Shown here: positions 14,126 to 21,176 of the stretch, in pieces
Layout of the letters: the number at the start of each line of letters is the position of its first letter
Numbering within the stretch: the first letter of the stretch is position 1
Source: an uncultured Peptococcaceae bacterium
GTDB lineage: Bacteria; Bacillota; Peptococcia; Peptococcales; Peptococcaceae
Reading direction: 5' to 3'
Length of the DNA stretch: 21,176 nucleotides
Assembly (NCBI GenBank): GCA_938044045.1
Contig: CALIQN010000042.1
Location: 1-21,176, forward strand
Made by a program: the position numbers and the translations under genes
Notes under the pieces: model-generated
The model's database searches: none
Told to the model about the DNA's origin: nothing
Seen by the model: only the letters and a program-made list of their open reading frames with translations

Positions 14126-16428
14126 ATTAAAGGCTCCATATTATCCTCGACACTATCATCAAAATATAAGCCTAGCTCAGGAGAATAGCGATATTCCCTC
14201 TTACAGATATAGAGCTTACTTGCTTTATCAAACAATGTTTTTTGTCTGTCGACACGATAGTCTTCTACCGACAAAGTGTATTGAATCACTTCATTTTGTA
14301 GGGCTAATACTACCTTCCTATATTGCTTTCTTGCCTTCTCCTCTTGAGCCTTTCTGATTTCCTCTTTTAAGGCTGTAATCTTCTCCTCGATTGCGATAAA
14401 GTCATCATAGTTTTCCTCATAAAGTGCTTTGGGAATGGCACGACAGGACAGGATATTTCTAAATTCTCTATTGGCATCTTCTTGGCTTAATTCCCCAGAG
14501 ATAAGCGCTTGAAGCTGATGATATTTTTTCTCATAGTCTTGAATGAACCTACCCACTTCGCCGGATAAACCTGCCTCATACTCACATATCGCCTCATAAG
14601 TATAGGCAGTGTCTATCATCTTTAGCTTATCCTCTTCAGACATTTCTATTGATTTGTTTTCTCCTTGCCATTTCAGCAAAGCTTGTTTACCTAACTCATG
14701 TAACGATTGGTAGATAAAGCCTTTTTTTCCACTTGTTTGTCGACTGGAGCTTTTACAGATTAGTCCATTTTCAATCTGCAAATAAACAAAGACATTTGCC
14801 TCCACGCCTTCTTTTTTGCCTTTTCTATTGCAACGCCCCATCCGCTGAAACAGGCTACTCAAATCGGAGTATTCTGTAAAAAGATAATCAAAATCAATGT
14901 CCAAGCTCGCCTCTACGACTTGGGTGGCAACCCAAATCACTTCTTTTTTGCAGGCAAATGCGCCATCTTCTTTGATTTGCTTTTCTTTCAATGCCCTATC
15001 AGCGACAGTAAATTTTGAATGGAGTAAACAGACCTGACACTCCCTATCCCCTACATCATTTTTTAAGGCTCGGTAAATTGCCTGTGCTTTCTTCACCGTA
15101 TTGACGACGACCAAAATCTTTCTGCTCTCCGTCTTTTCTTTCTGGTAAAAGCTTGCGATAGTTTCCGCAGCCAAAGACTCATCCTCTAGGCTCACCCTAT
15201 GACGCACTTCTTCTTTGAGAAAGACTGCCTCTTGCCATGGCATAGCTGTCTCGCTACCTTTCAGCAAAAAATTCCTAATAAAAGGTGGCAACGTCGCTGT
15301 CGTGATGGCAAACTTGCCACCAAACTTAACAAGCATTTGCAAGCCATAAATCAAGGCTGCCAACAAGTCTGGTGAATACGCCTGTATCTCATCAATCACT
15401 ACCTTGGAATAGCTGAGCGTTGCCAAAAATAGCTCATAGCCTGGATAGCGAAAGACAAAGCGAAACAACTGGTCAGGGGTGCAAATCGTCAATGGCAAGG
15501 TCAGATGTTTTGTTTTTTCATAATAATCTTCTGCGACTTCATCCTCGCTCGTTTGTTCATTCTCTAAATAGACATTTCTTGTCTCACTGTGTAAAAGACC
15601 CAAATAAGCGTCAAAGTCACTTTGATAGAGTTGTTTTTTCAGACGGTCATACATACTGTTAATTGCTGTGCGCAATGGCAAGACATAAAAGCCCTTGTGA
15701 TTGCCTTGCCAAAGGAGTGATGCCTCTGTTTTACCCAGCCCTGTTGAGCCAATAATAATGAGATTCTCCTCACTATGTGCTTTGGCAAAGCTTTGCATAT
15801 TATTCCACTGATAGTTTAAGTTTGCTAGACGTTCCAATAAGTCTGTATTTTCAATTTCTGCAGGTAGGTGAGCACTTGCCGAATAGTCGCACTTGTGCAA
15901 AAAACCTTTGACTAAAACAGCTTGCTTATCTTGGCACATTGATAAGGTGCGTAGGGCTTCAAGCTGTCTAATAGTGACAACTTGCTTAGGCTTTTTTAAT
16001 TCAAATAAAGGTAATAAGTCCGCCATATTGTCTTCAATCAAGGCACCCTTTGTTTCCAGCACCTCACGATTATTGACATAATGATGGTGATTGAGAATAG
16101 CATATAAGACGATATTGCGTTTTTCCTTATCAAGGATACCCTTGAGTAGCGACTTCGCTAGACAATAAGAAAGCACATTGTGACCTACCTCTTTGGTCTC
16201 ATCAAATCGAAGTGTTCTTTCTGCTTTGACGCGTGCTTGAAAATGAGGATTCATCTTGCCAATATCATGGTAAAGACAGCTTAGGGCAATCAACTTAAAA
16301 TCTTCTTCACTCACCTTATGCTTCAAGCTCTCCAAATTTTCCAGCAAGTGTTTGGTGTGGCTGTAGAGGCTTTCATTAGGTTTGGCATAAAAATCTTGAT
16401 ACAGCGTTGGGACTGCTATCTTCTCCAT
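14119..16428 (-). CDS. cas3: CRISPR effector nuclease-helicase Cas3
   Basis: This 769-residue fusion of an HD nuclease and an SF2 helicase is recruited by Cascade to unwind and degrade the target strand. The HD domain (about 1-190) has H24, YHDIGK (H54, D55), VGH (H83), NHHH (114-116) and KCDYS (D181). Helicase motifs are GSTGLGKT (227-234), DEIQ (346-349), TTATL (376-380) and QRMGRCNR (528-535). The C-terminal part is a helical, lysine/glutamate-rich region. The start follows GAGGTGG, nine bases after the cas5 stop. Length and motifs are complete, so the enzyme is expected to be active. Confidence 0.97.
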   Translation of the reverse strand: MEKIAVPTLYQDFYAKPNESLYSHTKHLLENLESLKHKVSEEDFKLIALSCLYHDIGKMNPHFQARVKAERTLRFDETKEVGHNVLSYCLAKSLLKGILDKEKRNIVLYAILNHHHYVNNREVLETKGALIEDNMADLLPLFELKKPKQVVTIRQLEALRTLSMCQDKQAVLVKGFLHKCDYSASAHLPAEIENTDLLERLANLNYQWNNMQSFAKAHSEENLIIIGSTGLGKTEASLLWQGNHKGFYVLPLRTAINSMYDRLKKQLYQSDFDAYLGLLHSETRNVYLENEQTSEDEVAEDYYEKTKHLTLPLTICTPDQLFRFVFRYPGYELFLATLSYSKVVIDEIQAYSPDLLAALIYGLQMLVKFGGKFAITTATLPPFIRNFLLKGSETAMPWQEAVFLKEEVRHRVSLEDESLAAETIASFYQKEKTESRKILVVVNTVKKAQAIYRALKNDVGDRECQVCLLHSKFTVADRALKEKQIKEDGAFACKKEVIWVATQVVEASLDIDFDYLFTEYSDLSSLFQRMGRCNRKGKKEGVEANVFVYLQIENGLICKSSSRQTSGKKGFIYQSLHELGKQALLKWQGENKSIEMSEEDKLKMIDTAYTYEAICEYEAGLSGEVGRFIQDYEKKYHQLQALISGELSQEDANREFRNILSCRAIPKALYEENYDDFIAIEEKITALKEEIRKAQEEKARKQYRKVVLALQNEVIQYTLSVEDYRVDRQKTLFDKASKLYICKREYRYSPELGLYFDDSVEDNMEPLIW

Positions 16429-16437
16429 CAGACCACC

Positions 16438-17526
16438 TCAGTTAAAATCAACAATATAATTGCCATCACTATCCCAGAGTATGCCTTCGCTCTCCTCATC
16501 AATAGATATATTAGAAGTATATAAGCAAGGTATCCGATTAAATACTCTTTGCCCATCAATAATGGTATAGTCCTTTGAAATATAATAGACTGTTCCCTCA
16601 GCATTTTGCTTTTCTTTATCACCAGCAAGATAAAGAATATAAACCCCTTTTTCGATACGATCCATATTGACTGCCATGGTATATCTTGGAGGCAGTTTTA
16701 ATTGTTCGTCAATTTCTTCTTCCAAGGTGACTAGCTTCATTTCCTCAAGCTCTACAAAGTCCTCACTACGCCCTAGGGCAATAAAGTCATGCTGATGGCT
16801 CATGATATCATTTAAAACCGCTTCTTCTGCCCTGACATGGAGGACAAGCTCCACCTCATACAAGACTTCTTGGTGCTGAGGCCCTTTTGTTAGCGTCTTG
16901 AAATGACTATAAGGTTCTTTATAACTGGATTCGTATTTCTCTTTAAAGGCCGCCTTAAGGGCTTGAATGTGCTTATCTCCGTTATCTATTTTTTCTTTAA
17001 TCGCTAGGGCTTCTTCTGAACCCTTTTCCAAAGTTTTTGCTTGGGCTTTCAGCAGCTTTTTTTCCTCTTTCCAAGCACTTTCCTTTGGCTTGATTTCCGT
17101 AGATTCACGTGTCTTAAAAGCTCTATCGAGTGCTTTTAGACCAATATATTCTTCTAAAAGTTCAGAGTGATACTCTCTTATGGTGATTTTCTTCTCAAAA
17201 CTATTACCTGTACCATTAATGGCTTCAGCAACAGGGATGTAGCCTGTAGAGAGCATATTGCTATTAGGGAGCCATATCAAAGTCCCTCTGTCATCTAAGG
17301 TAGAGTTTAATAGTGCATGATTGGTATAGACTTCGCTTTGCATAGCCCCATAACGCCCTTGGACAGAAATCTCCATCGGATGATAGGTCTTGTAGCCACA
17401 GGCATTGTGCAAGGCACCTATGATGGTTGAAAAAGGCGGTAAAGGATAGGTCATGCGATTGTTAACAGTCTCCTCCCTTGTATAGCTGGCTTGGTTTTGT
17501 CTTAGTTTAATCCTCAAGGCTTTCAT
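16438..17526 (-). CDS. cas5: Cascade subunit Cas5 with long charged insertion
   Basis: This Cas5 is expected to bind the crRNA 5' handle and cap the Cas7 backbone. The N-terminus MKALRIKLRQNQASYTREE and PLPPFSTIIGALHNACG are typical of the Cas5t-type RAMP fold. The protein is 362 residues, well over the roughly 230-250 of many Cas5 proteins. The extra length is mostly a Lys/Glu-rich, coiled-coil-like segment at about 125-210 (KEEKKLLKAQAKTLEKGSEE). After it the fold resumes with YEVELVLHVRAEE. The ATG overlaps the end of cas7 by 20 bases, with GAGGTGA upstream. Confidence 0.88.
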   Translation of the reverse strand: MKALRIKLRQNQASYTREETVNNRMTYPLPPFSTIIGALHNACGYKTYHPMEISVQGRYGAMQSEVYTNHALLNSTLDDRGTLIWLPNSNMLSTGYIPVAEAINGTGNSFEKKITIREYHSELLEEYIGLKALDRAFKTRESTEIKPKESAWKEEKKLLKAQAKTLEKGSEEALAIKEKIDNGDKHIQALKAAFKEKYESSYKEPYSHFKTLTKGPQHQEVLYEVELVLHVRAEEAVLNDIMSHQHDFIALGRSEDFVELEEMKLVTLEEEIDEQLKLPPRYTMAVNMDRIEKGVYILYLAGDKEKQNAEGTVYYISKDYTIIDGQRVFNRIPCLYTSNISIDEESEGILWDSDGNYIVDFN

Positions 17527-18400
17527 AATATGCTCTCACCTCTTGTTTTAGGTCAGCAAAAAACTCCCCTATCCCTACTGTATTTAACTCTGCTTTGATT
17601 TCATCTTCATTGTCAAAATTATAGCCTTCTAATAAGCCCGCACGATAGCCTTCTTTTAGCTTGCTTTTCAAATCTTCGCCTAATTTCAGACTAAGATGAT
17701 CCATTTGGACAACATTTTCAAAATAATGTGTCTTGCGTTTACCGATGCCACCGACGATAAAGACCGGTTCGGCATTATCCATATTGCCACGTACCACCAA
17801 AGAAAGATTTTGCACTGCTTCCAAAATCGCAACAACACGTGCTATGCGCTCTTCCTTACCTGCCACTTGGTTGTAGTTCTCATCTACTCCAACCTTATCG
17901 AGATCAATGGTGATGCTATAGCGTTTTAAAGATTTATCGTATTCATATTGGTAGACCATTTGCCCTGCTTCACTAGCATTATCTTGAAGATTAAAACCAT
18001 GTGCCTTGGCATAGGTTTGCGCTAAAAAAAGGTTATTATGAAATCTTGCATCATTGATAAAAGAAGCAAAGGCAATGGCATCAGTGAGGTAAAAGGAACT
18101 TTTTCTTATTTTTGTGCCCTTTGAGGTATTCATATAACCACCCTCCAAGGCACGGTGATTGCTGGCATTGACCTCTTCTGAAACAGATTTTTGGTTAACC
18201 TTTTTATCCACTTCTACTTTCAAATCATCATACAAGCCACTTTGCACCATGATGGCGTTTTTCATGCTTTCACGTGAACGAATGGCATAGGATTTTCCAT
18301 TGCGATAGACTTTTTGTATACTACCGATATTACCCAGCCCTTCACCATAATTAGAAGTCATATTGGCAACGACTGTTAAGGTTAATGCTTGATTGTTCAT
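17507..18400 (-). CDS. cas7: Cascade backbone subunit Cas7 (Cst2/DevR type)
   Basis: This 297-residue RAMP protein forms the helical backbone along the crRNA. The N-terminus ALTLTVVANMTSNYGEGLGN and RSRESMKNAIMVQSGLYDD match the Cst2/DevR branch used by type I-B (Tneap-like) systems. The middle part (residues ~90-130, KIRKSSFYLTDAIAFASF) fits the thumb/palm region. The C-terminal part has the RGNMDNAEPVFIVGG stretch. The ATG follows AAGGAGAC, 18 bases after cas8. Multiple copies per complex are needed; the strong ribosome binding site agrees with that. Confidence 0.93.
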   Translation of the reverse strand: MNNQALTLTVVANMTSNYGEGLGNIGSIQKVYRNGKSYAIRSRESMKNAIMVQSGLYDDLKVEVDKKVNQKSVSEEVNASNHRALEGGYMNTSKGTKIRKSSFYLTDAIAFASFINDARFHNNLFLAQTYAKAHGFNLQDNASEAGQMVYQYEYDKSLKRYSITIDLDKVGVDENYNQVAGKEERIARVVAILEAVQNLSLVVRGNMDNAEPVFIVGGIGKRKTHYFENVVQMDHLSLKLGEDLKSKLKEGYRAGLLEGYNFDNEDEIKAELNTVGIGEFFADLKQEVRAYYESLED

Positions 18401-18418
18401 AATTACTGTCTCCTTAGT

Positions 18419-18706
18419 TTAATTTCTATCTTGAAAGTTATTAAGATTGTTGATAAACTCATAAGCTAAATTCTTATTGCCTTCAAAATCCTTGATTAAG
18501 TGATGTAAAAACGGAAATGCTGTCTCTGTGTAAGAAGAAAGCTGGAGCATGATTTCAATAAAACGGTCATAGTCCTTCGCTACAATACTACTGGTCAGTT
18601 TTTGGCGATAACCTTTCATTTTATTTTCTAAGTTCTTTTCTAAAAAATATCTTTTCGTTGTTTGTGCTGCACTATAGGCACCATTTAAATAATTTTTCTC
18701 TTCCAT
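18419..18706 (-). CDS. cas11: Probable Cas11 small subunit, internal start within cas8
   Basis: Within cas8, codon 396 is an ATG preceded by GGAGGAGACT, a near-ideal ribosome binding site (GGAGGA at 18711-18716) in frame with cas8. Starting there would give a 95-residue, mostly helical protein (MEEKNYLNGAYSAAQ to NNLNNFQDRN) covering the C-terminal helical bundle of Cas8. In several type I-B, I-C and I-D systems the Cas11 subunit is made exactly this way. The sequence shows the start signal; its use in this system is inferred. Confidence 0.6.
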   Translation of the reverse strand: MEEKNYLNGAYSAAQTTKRYFLEKNLENKMKGYRQKLTSSIVAKDYDRFIEIMLQLSSYTETAFPFLHHLIKDFEGNKNLAYEFINNLNNFQDRN

Positions 18707-19891
18707 AGTCTCCTCCAATTTTTTCAACTGGCGATATAATACAAGATTGACCCGAATCAATTGCTTCAGTTGAAAACCATTTGTTGCACCATCTTTTTTA
18801 CTATTGTCTAATTTAAAGATTTTCTCAATCAAATCATCCAATAGTTTTTCATTGAGAATGCAGTCTGTAATTTCTTCACTCAAGTTAAGGTAGTAATCAT
18901 CTGTGACCTTAATACTACTTTTTAACAGGCTATCCAAGGCTGTGGTGTTATCCCCTCGGAGATTGTTTTGTCTTAAGCTTTTAAACGTTTCAATGGCACT
19001 TTGACGTAAAATCACCGTATGGTAAGCATCTTCCTCAACTTTTTTCAAAATCATCTCGACATTTTGGGCGATAAAAGCACCACTCTCCCCTAGCTGATAA
19101 AAAATATTATTCCAAAGGGCACGTTTTTCCTCAACCTTCTCTAGATAGTCATCTAGGTCATTATTAGACTTGAGTAAACGATCAACAGAAACATTATTAT
19201 TCACAAAGACAGAATTTTGTCCTAGCGAAAAAGCAAAAGGTAAAAAGTCAAATTCAGGAAAATCCACCACCTTGGCTGCTGCTTTCTCAAAGCAAAATCC
19301 TAAAGACTTCGTTTTTCTTCCTGTATCAACATAAAAGCCCCATAGCCGGCAACGCTCTTGTGTCCCCTTAGCATAAATGGCTTGATTGATAAATTTTCGA
19401 TAACCAAATATTGAGTTTTTGAACGTTTCTCTGATAATTTCAAGATTATTTTTTGCAAGCACATGAAGTATGTCATCTTTTTGCACTAGAGGTTCTTTAA
19501 AACCAGAAAAATGCTTTTTCATCACGGTATTGCCTAAAAGCTTATCTTTCAGAAGTTTGAGTTCACCATTGTCCTCAACTAAATCATCAGAAAGTATTCT
19601 TTTGACTTGAATATGGTGCATTAAATGAATAAAGCGATGTTCCACAAGACGAAGATACTGGCTTTCAACCCCTTCTTGACTCAAGTCAACATCACTGAAA
19701 TTGTAATAAAGAGACCTACCTTCTTTTTCATAAGGCAAATGATTATAGTCAAGGTATCGCACCAAACCCACTATCGTTGCTGAAAATCGCCAATCAGATG
19801 GTTCAATACGTCGGTCAAATCCTTTGCCATTTTTTTCTAACACTACTTCATAAATCAATGTTTCACCCTCTTTCTCATGGTATGAGTACAT
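18419..19891 (-). CDS. cas8: Cascade large subunit Cas8 (Cst1/Csx8-like)
   Basis: This 490-residue large subunit would read the PAM and recruit Cas3. The N-terminus IEPSDWRFSATIVGLVRYLDY is characteristic of the Cst1/Csx8 type of Cas8. No zinc-finger Cys cluster is seen. The C-terminal 95 residues form a helical bundle that can also be translated separately as Cas11. The ATG used here overlaps cas6 by 17 bases but has a poor ribosome binding site. A TTG at 19858 (product beginning M-IYEVVLEKNG) follows GAGGGTGAAAC and may be the real start. It lies between cas6 and cas7, as in other Tneap-like operons. Confidence 0.88.
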   Translation of the reverse strand: MYSYHEKEGETLIYEVVLEKNGKGFDRRIEPSDWRFSATIVGLVRYLDYNHLPYEKEGRSLYYNFSDVDLSQEGVESQYLRLVEHRFIHLMHHIQVKRILSDDLVEDNGELKLLKDKLLGNTVMKKHFSGFKEPLVQKDDILHVLAKNNLEIIRETFKNSIFGYRKFINQAIYAKGTQERCRLWGFYVDTGRKTKSLGFCFEKAAAKVVDFPEFDFLPFAFSLGQNSVFVNNNVSVDRLLKSNNDLDDYLEKVEEKRALWNNIFYQLGESGAFIAQNVEMILKKVEEDAYHTVILRQSAIETFKSLRQNNLRGDNTTALDSLLKSSIKVTDDYYLNLSEEITDCILNEKLLDDLIEKIFKLDNSKKDGATNGFQLKQLIRVNLVLYRQLKKLEETMEEKNYLNGAYSAAQTTKRYFLEKNLENKMKGYRQKLTSSIVAKDYDRFIEIMLQLSSYTETAFPFLHHLIKDFEGNKNLAYEFINNLNNFQDRN

Positions 19892-20591
19892 CCACTAAGC
19901 CAAAGCCTGAATTACGCTTGGAGCCTATACCTTTTTTCAAAATCTCATTCAAAAGCCCAATATCTCCTCGGATGACAAGAGTACCTATTGTCACTGGTAT
20001 CTTCATGCCATAGGCTCGAATAATAATCTTTTTCAGCCCCTCAAAATTAAATTGTAGGGCTTTTACCTTAGCCTGTTGTTCTGGATAGTCCTCTAGCAGT
20101 TTTTTCAAAAGCTCGATAGAAAAGTCCTCATCCTCAACACTGAGATAGTTGTCCTTATTGCTCGAATCGTGTACCTTTAAGCAAATTGGTGAAAGAATTT
20201 TAAAAACAGCGACCTCTTCAGCAATGACCTTTTCACGTACCATGCGAATGCTTTCCAAGGTCATGGTATTGCCTTTTTCTAGGGGAAAAGCTACCCCTTT
20301 CATTTCCAAAAGACTAGAATAATAAATCAACGCTGTTTCAGCATCATTGATTTTTAAGGTCAACTCAAAGCTACCTTCTTCTAAAAAAATAGTCTCTCCT
20401 TCAAACTTGGGCTTTTTAAACTTGATTGCCCAGACCAAAGATTTCTGATAAGCGCCATTTTCATACAAATCCTGATAAAACGCCCCATCCATGTAACTGG
20501 AAATGGCTTTCTTAAAGAAACTAATAATTGTGCGACGATAGTCCATTTTAAATTGATTGTCTTTTAAGGCGATTTTGATGTGATATTTCAT
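19875..20591 (-). CDS. cas6: crRNA-processing endoribonuclease Cas6
   Basis: This 238-residue RAMP protein is expected to cut the array transcript inside each repeat. The C-terminal glycine-rich loop GIGSKRNSGFGLV (221-233) is the Cas6 hallmark, and the protein starts MKYHIKIALKDN. The only histidines are H4 and H141. None falls in the 20-60 region where the general-base His usually lies, although several Tyr do (Y33, Y39, Y43, Y48). Cleavage chemistry may therefore differ. The ATG follows GGGAGGT. It is the first gene of the operon and overlaps cas8 by a few codons. Confidence 0.9.
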   Translation of the reverse strand: MKYHIKIALKDNQFKMDYRRTIISFFKKAISSYMDGAFYQDLYENGAYQKSLVWAIKFKKPKFEGETIFLEEGSFELTLKINDAETALIYYSSLLEMKGVAFPLEKGNTMTLESIRMVREKVIAEEVAVFKILSPICLKVHDSSNKDNYLSVEDEDFSIELLKKLLEDYPEQQAKVKALQFNFEGLKKIIIRAYGMKIPVTIGTLVIRGDIGLLNEILKKGIGSKRNSGFGLVDVLIP

Positions 20592-20640
20592 TGCCTACCT
20601 CCCTTTCTAGAATCATCCAATTTGGTACGATTAATACTAA

Positions 20641-20710
20641 TCTAAAACTGTAAAATTTTAGATTTCAATATGATAATATTTTATTTTTTACTCCTTTTTA
20701 CAGTTTTAGA
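20641..20710 (-). promoter_or_regulatory. 15-bp inverted repeat at the head of the cas transcript
   Basis: TCTAAAACTGTAAAA (20641-20655) and TTTTACAGTTTTAGA (20696-20710) are perfect inverted copies, 40 bp apart. A third half-site TTTTAGA lies at 20656-20662. On the minus strand, an AAAAAGGAG follows the first arm inside the loop, but no ORF starts there. It could be a paired operator or a 5'-UTR stem-loop controlling cas6. Confidence 0.55.
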
Positions 20711-20721
20711 ACTCTATTCTT

Positions 20722-20750
20722 AGACTACCTTATTATACTTTTATCGTCAA
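20722..20750 (-). promoter_or_regulatory. Candidate cas operon promoter
   Basis: Minus-strand TTGACG (20750-20745), 17 bp, then TAGTCT (20727-20722) would start transcription just ahead of the inverted repeat. A better -10 (TATAAT at 20737-20732) lacks a good -35. The operon must start near here because the rRNA/tRNA terminators lie just upstream. Confidence 0.3.
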
Positions 20751-20784
20751 GTTTTATTTTAAGAATAAATTTATTTCAATCACT

Positions 20785-20820
20785 AAAAAAGGACAGTCAG
20801 TTTTCTGACTGTCCTTTTTT
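20785..20820 (-). terminator. Bidirectional terminator between tRNA and cas operon
   Basis: A perfect 16-bp hairpin (AAAAAAGGACAGTCAG and complement, loop TTTT) with T-runs on both strands. It insulates the cas operon from the rRNA operon. Confidence 0.9.
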
Positions 20821-20858
20821 GTAAAACAAACCTCGACTTTATATTTTTAATAAAATGC

Positions 20859-20889
20859 AAAAAACGCCACGAATTTTCTTCGTGACGTT
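20859..20889 (-). terminator. Terminator downstream of tRNA-Trp
   Basis: Minus-strand arms AACGTCACGAA and TTCGTGGCGTT pair with one mismatch and are followed by TTTTG. It lies about 17 bases after the 3' end of tRNA-Trp. Confidence 0.8.
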
Positions 20890-20905
20890 CAAAATTTTAC
20901 TCCTA

Positions 20906-20978
20906 CGGGAGCACTAGGATTCGAACCCAGGACCTGCGGTTTTGGAGACCGTTATTCTACCAGCTGAACTATACTCCC
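20906..20978 (-). tRNA. tRNA-Trp (CCA anticodon)
   Basis: On the minus strand the acceptor arm GGGAGTA pairs with TGCTCCC, the T-arm GGTTCGAATCC is standard, and the anticodon loop CTCCAAA carries CCA. The 3' CCA end is not encoded. It is the last gene of the leftward rRNA operon tail and lies after a hairpin terminator that separates it from tRNA-Asn. Confidence 0.97.
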
Positions 20979-20980
20979 TT

Positions 20981-21008
20981 AAAAAAAGAGCGATTAAAAA
21001 ATCGCTCT
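20981..21008 (-). terminator. Terminator-like hairpin between two tRNA genes
   Basis: Minus-strand AGAGCGATT and AATCGCTCT pair perfectly and are followed by TTTTTTT, the layout of an intrinsic terminator. Yet tRNA-Trp begins only a few bases downstream, with no room for its own promoter, so readthrough or RNA processing must occur. Confidence 0.7.
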
Positions 21009-21014
21009 AAAGAA

Positions 21015-21086
21015 CTCCCCGAGCTGGGCTCGAACCAGCAACCCCTCGGTTAACAGCCGAGTGCTCTACCATTGAGCTATCGAGGA
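21015..21086 (-). tRNA. tRNA-Asn (GTT anticodon)
   Basis: On the minus strand, TCCTCGA pairs with TCGGGGA (one G-U pair), the D-arm is TAGCTCAATGG, the anticodon loop CTGTTAA carries GTT, and the T-arm is GGTTCGAGCC. It directly follows 5S rRNA, as is common in Bacillota. Confidence 0.97.
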
Positions 21087-21092
21087 TTAATT

Positions 21093-21176
21093 CCGGCAAT
21101 GACCTACTTTCCCAGGAAAAAAATACCAAGTATCATCAGCGCTGAAGGGCTTAACTTCTGTGTTCGGTATGGGTAC
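21093..21176 (-). rRNA. 5S rRNA, 3' part (5' end outside the window)
   Basis: The minus strand contains the conserved CCGAACACAGAAGTTAAGC and the GGTAGTATCTTGG-like arm typical of 5S rRNA. The gene runs off the right edge. It marks the end of a leftward 16S-23S-5S operon lying outside the window. Confidence 0.93.

Noticed and set aside
16428..16628. Minus-strand hydrophobic 66-codon frame overlapping cas5
   Set aside because: It is an alternative frame inside the end of cas5; its apparent membrane helix is a by-product of codon shift.

Overview
The window is AT-rich DNA from a low-GC Gram-positive bacterium (Bacillota). Strong AAGGAGG-type ribosome binding sites, TTGACA/TATAAT promoters, U-tailed hairpin terminators and an HdiR/LexA-like S24 repressor all fit. 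A Lactobacillales-type host (for example Aerococcaceae) is plausible, but the sequence does not prove the genus. The right edge is the 3' end of a leftward rRNA operon: a partial 5S rRNA, tRNA-Asn(GTT) and tRNA-Trp(CCA).

Bases 1 to about 5900 are accessory and partly decayed. They hold a gene-poor left end with a remnant small ORF and an intact autoregulated XRE-S24 repressor with three copies of one operator (TAGAA-N5-TTCTA or a close variant). Next come a 5'-truncated IS3-family transposase, a small frameshifted gene, two related four-helix membrane proteins, and a leftward cluster of broken genes. That cluster includes a Cys-rich small protein, a piece resembling the C-terminus of an ADP-ribosyltransferase domain, and a pseudogene.

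Bases 5896-6180 carry an orphan two-repeat, one-spacer CRISPR array with its own leader. This is a diverged second copy of the leader and repeat of the main array at 11552-12304. Between the two arrays lie about 5.4 kb of leftward cargo genes: a four-gene unit (membrane protein, small membrane protein, DUF2262 protein, small acidic protein), single-gene membrane-anchored cargo, a candidate small toxin-like peptide locus, and a two-gene unit encoding an ATC-hydrolase-family protein and an MBL-fold hydrolase.

Bases 12115-20591 are a complete leftward type I-B (Cst/Tneap-like) CRISPR-Cas operon in the order cas6-cas8-cas7-cas5-cas3-cas4-cas1-cas2-leader-array, with most genes overlapping or nearly touching. 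Cas6 would process the transcript. Cas8, Cas7, Cas5 and a probable internally translated Cas11 would form Cascade. Cas3 (HD nuclease plus helicase) would degrade the target, and Cas4-Cas1-Cas2 would add spacers at the right-hand, leader-proximal end. The array has nine repeats and eight spacers. One spacer reads as part of a tyrosine integrase, and another resembles a VRR-NUC phage nuclease motif.

The points I find most worth follow-up are the internal Cas11 start, the duplicated leader with its nascent mini-array, the three-part GTCGAC motif in the leader, and the hairpin or operator at the head of the cas transcript.
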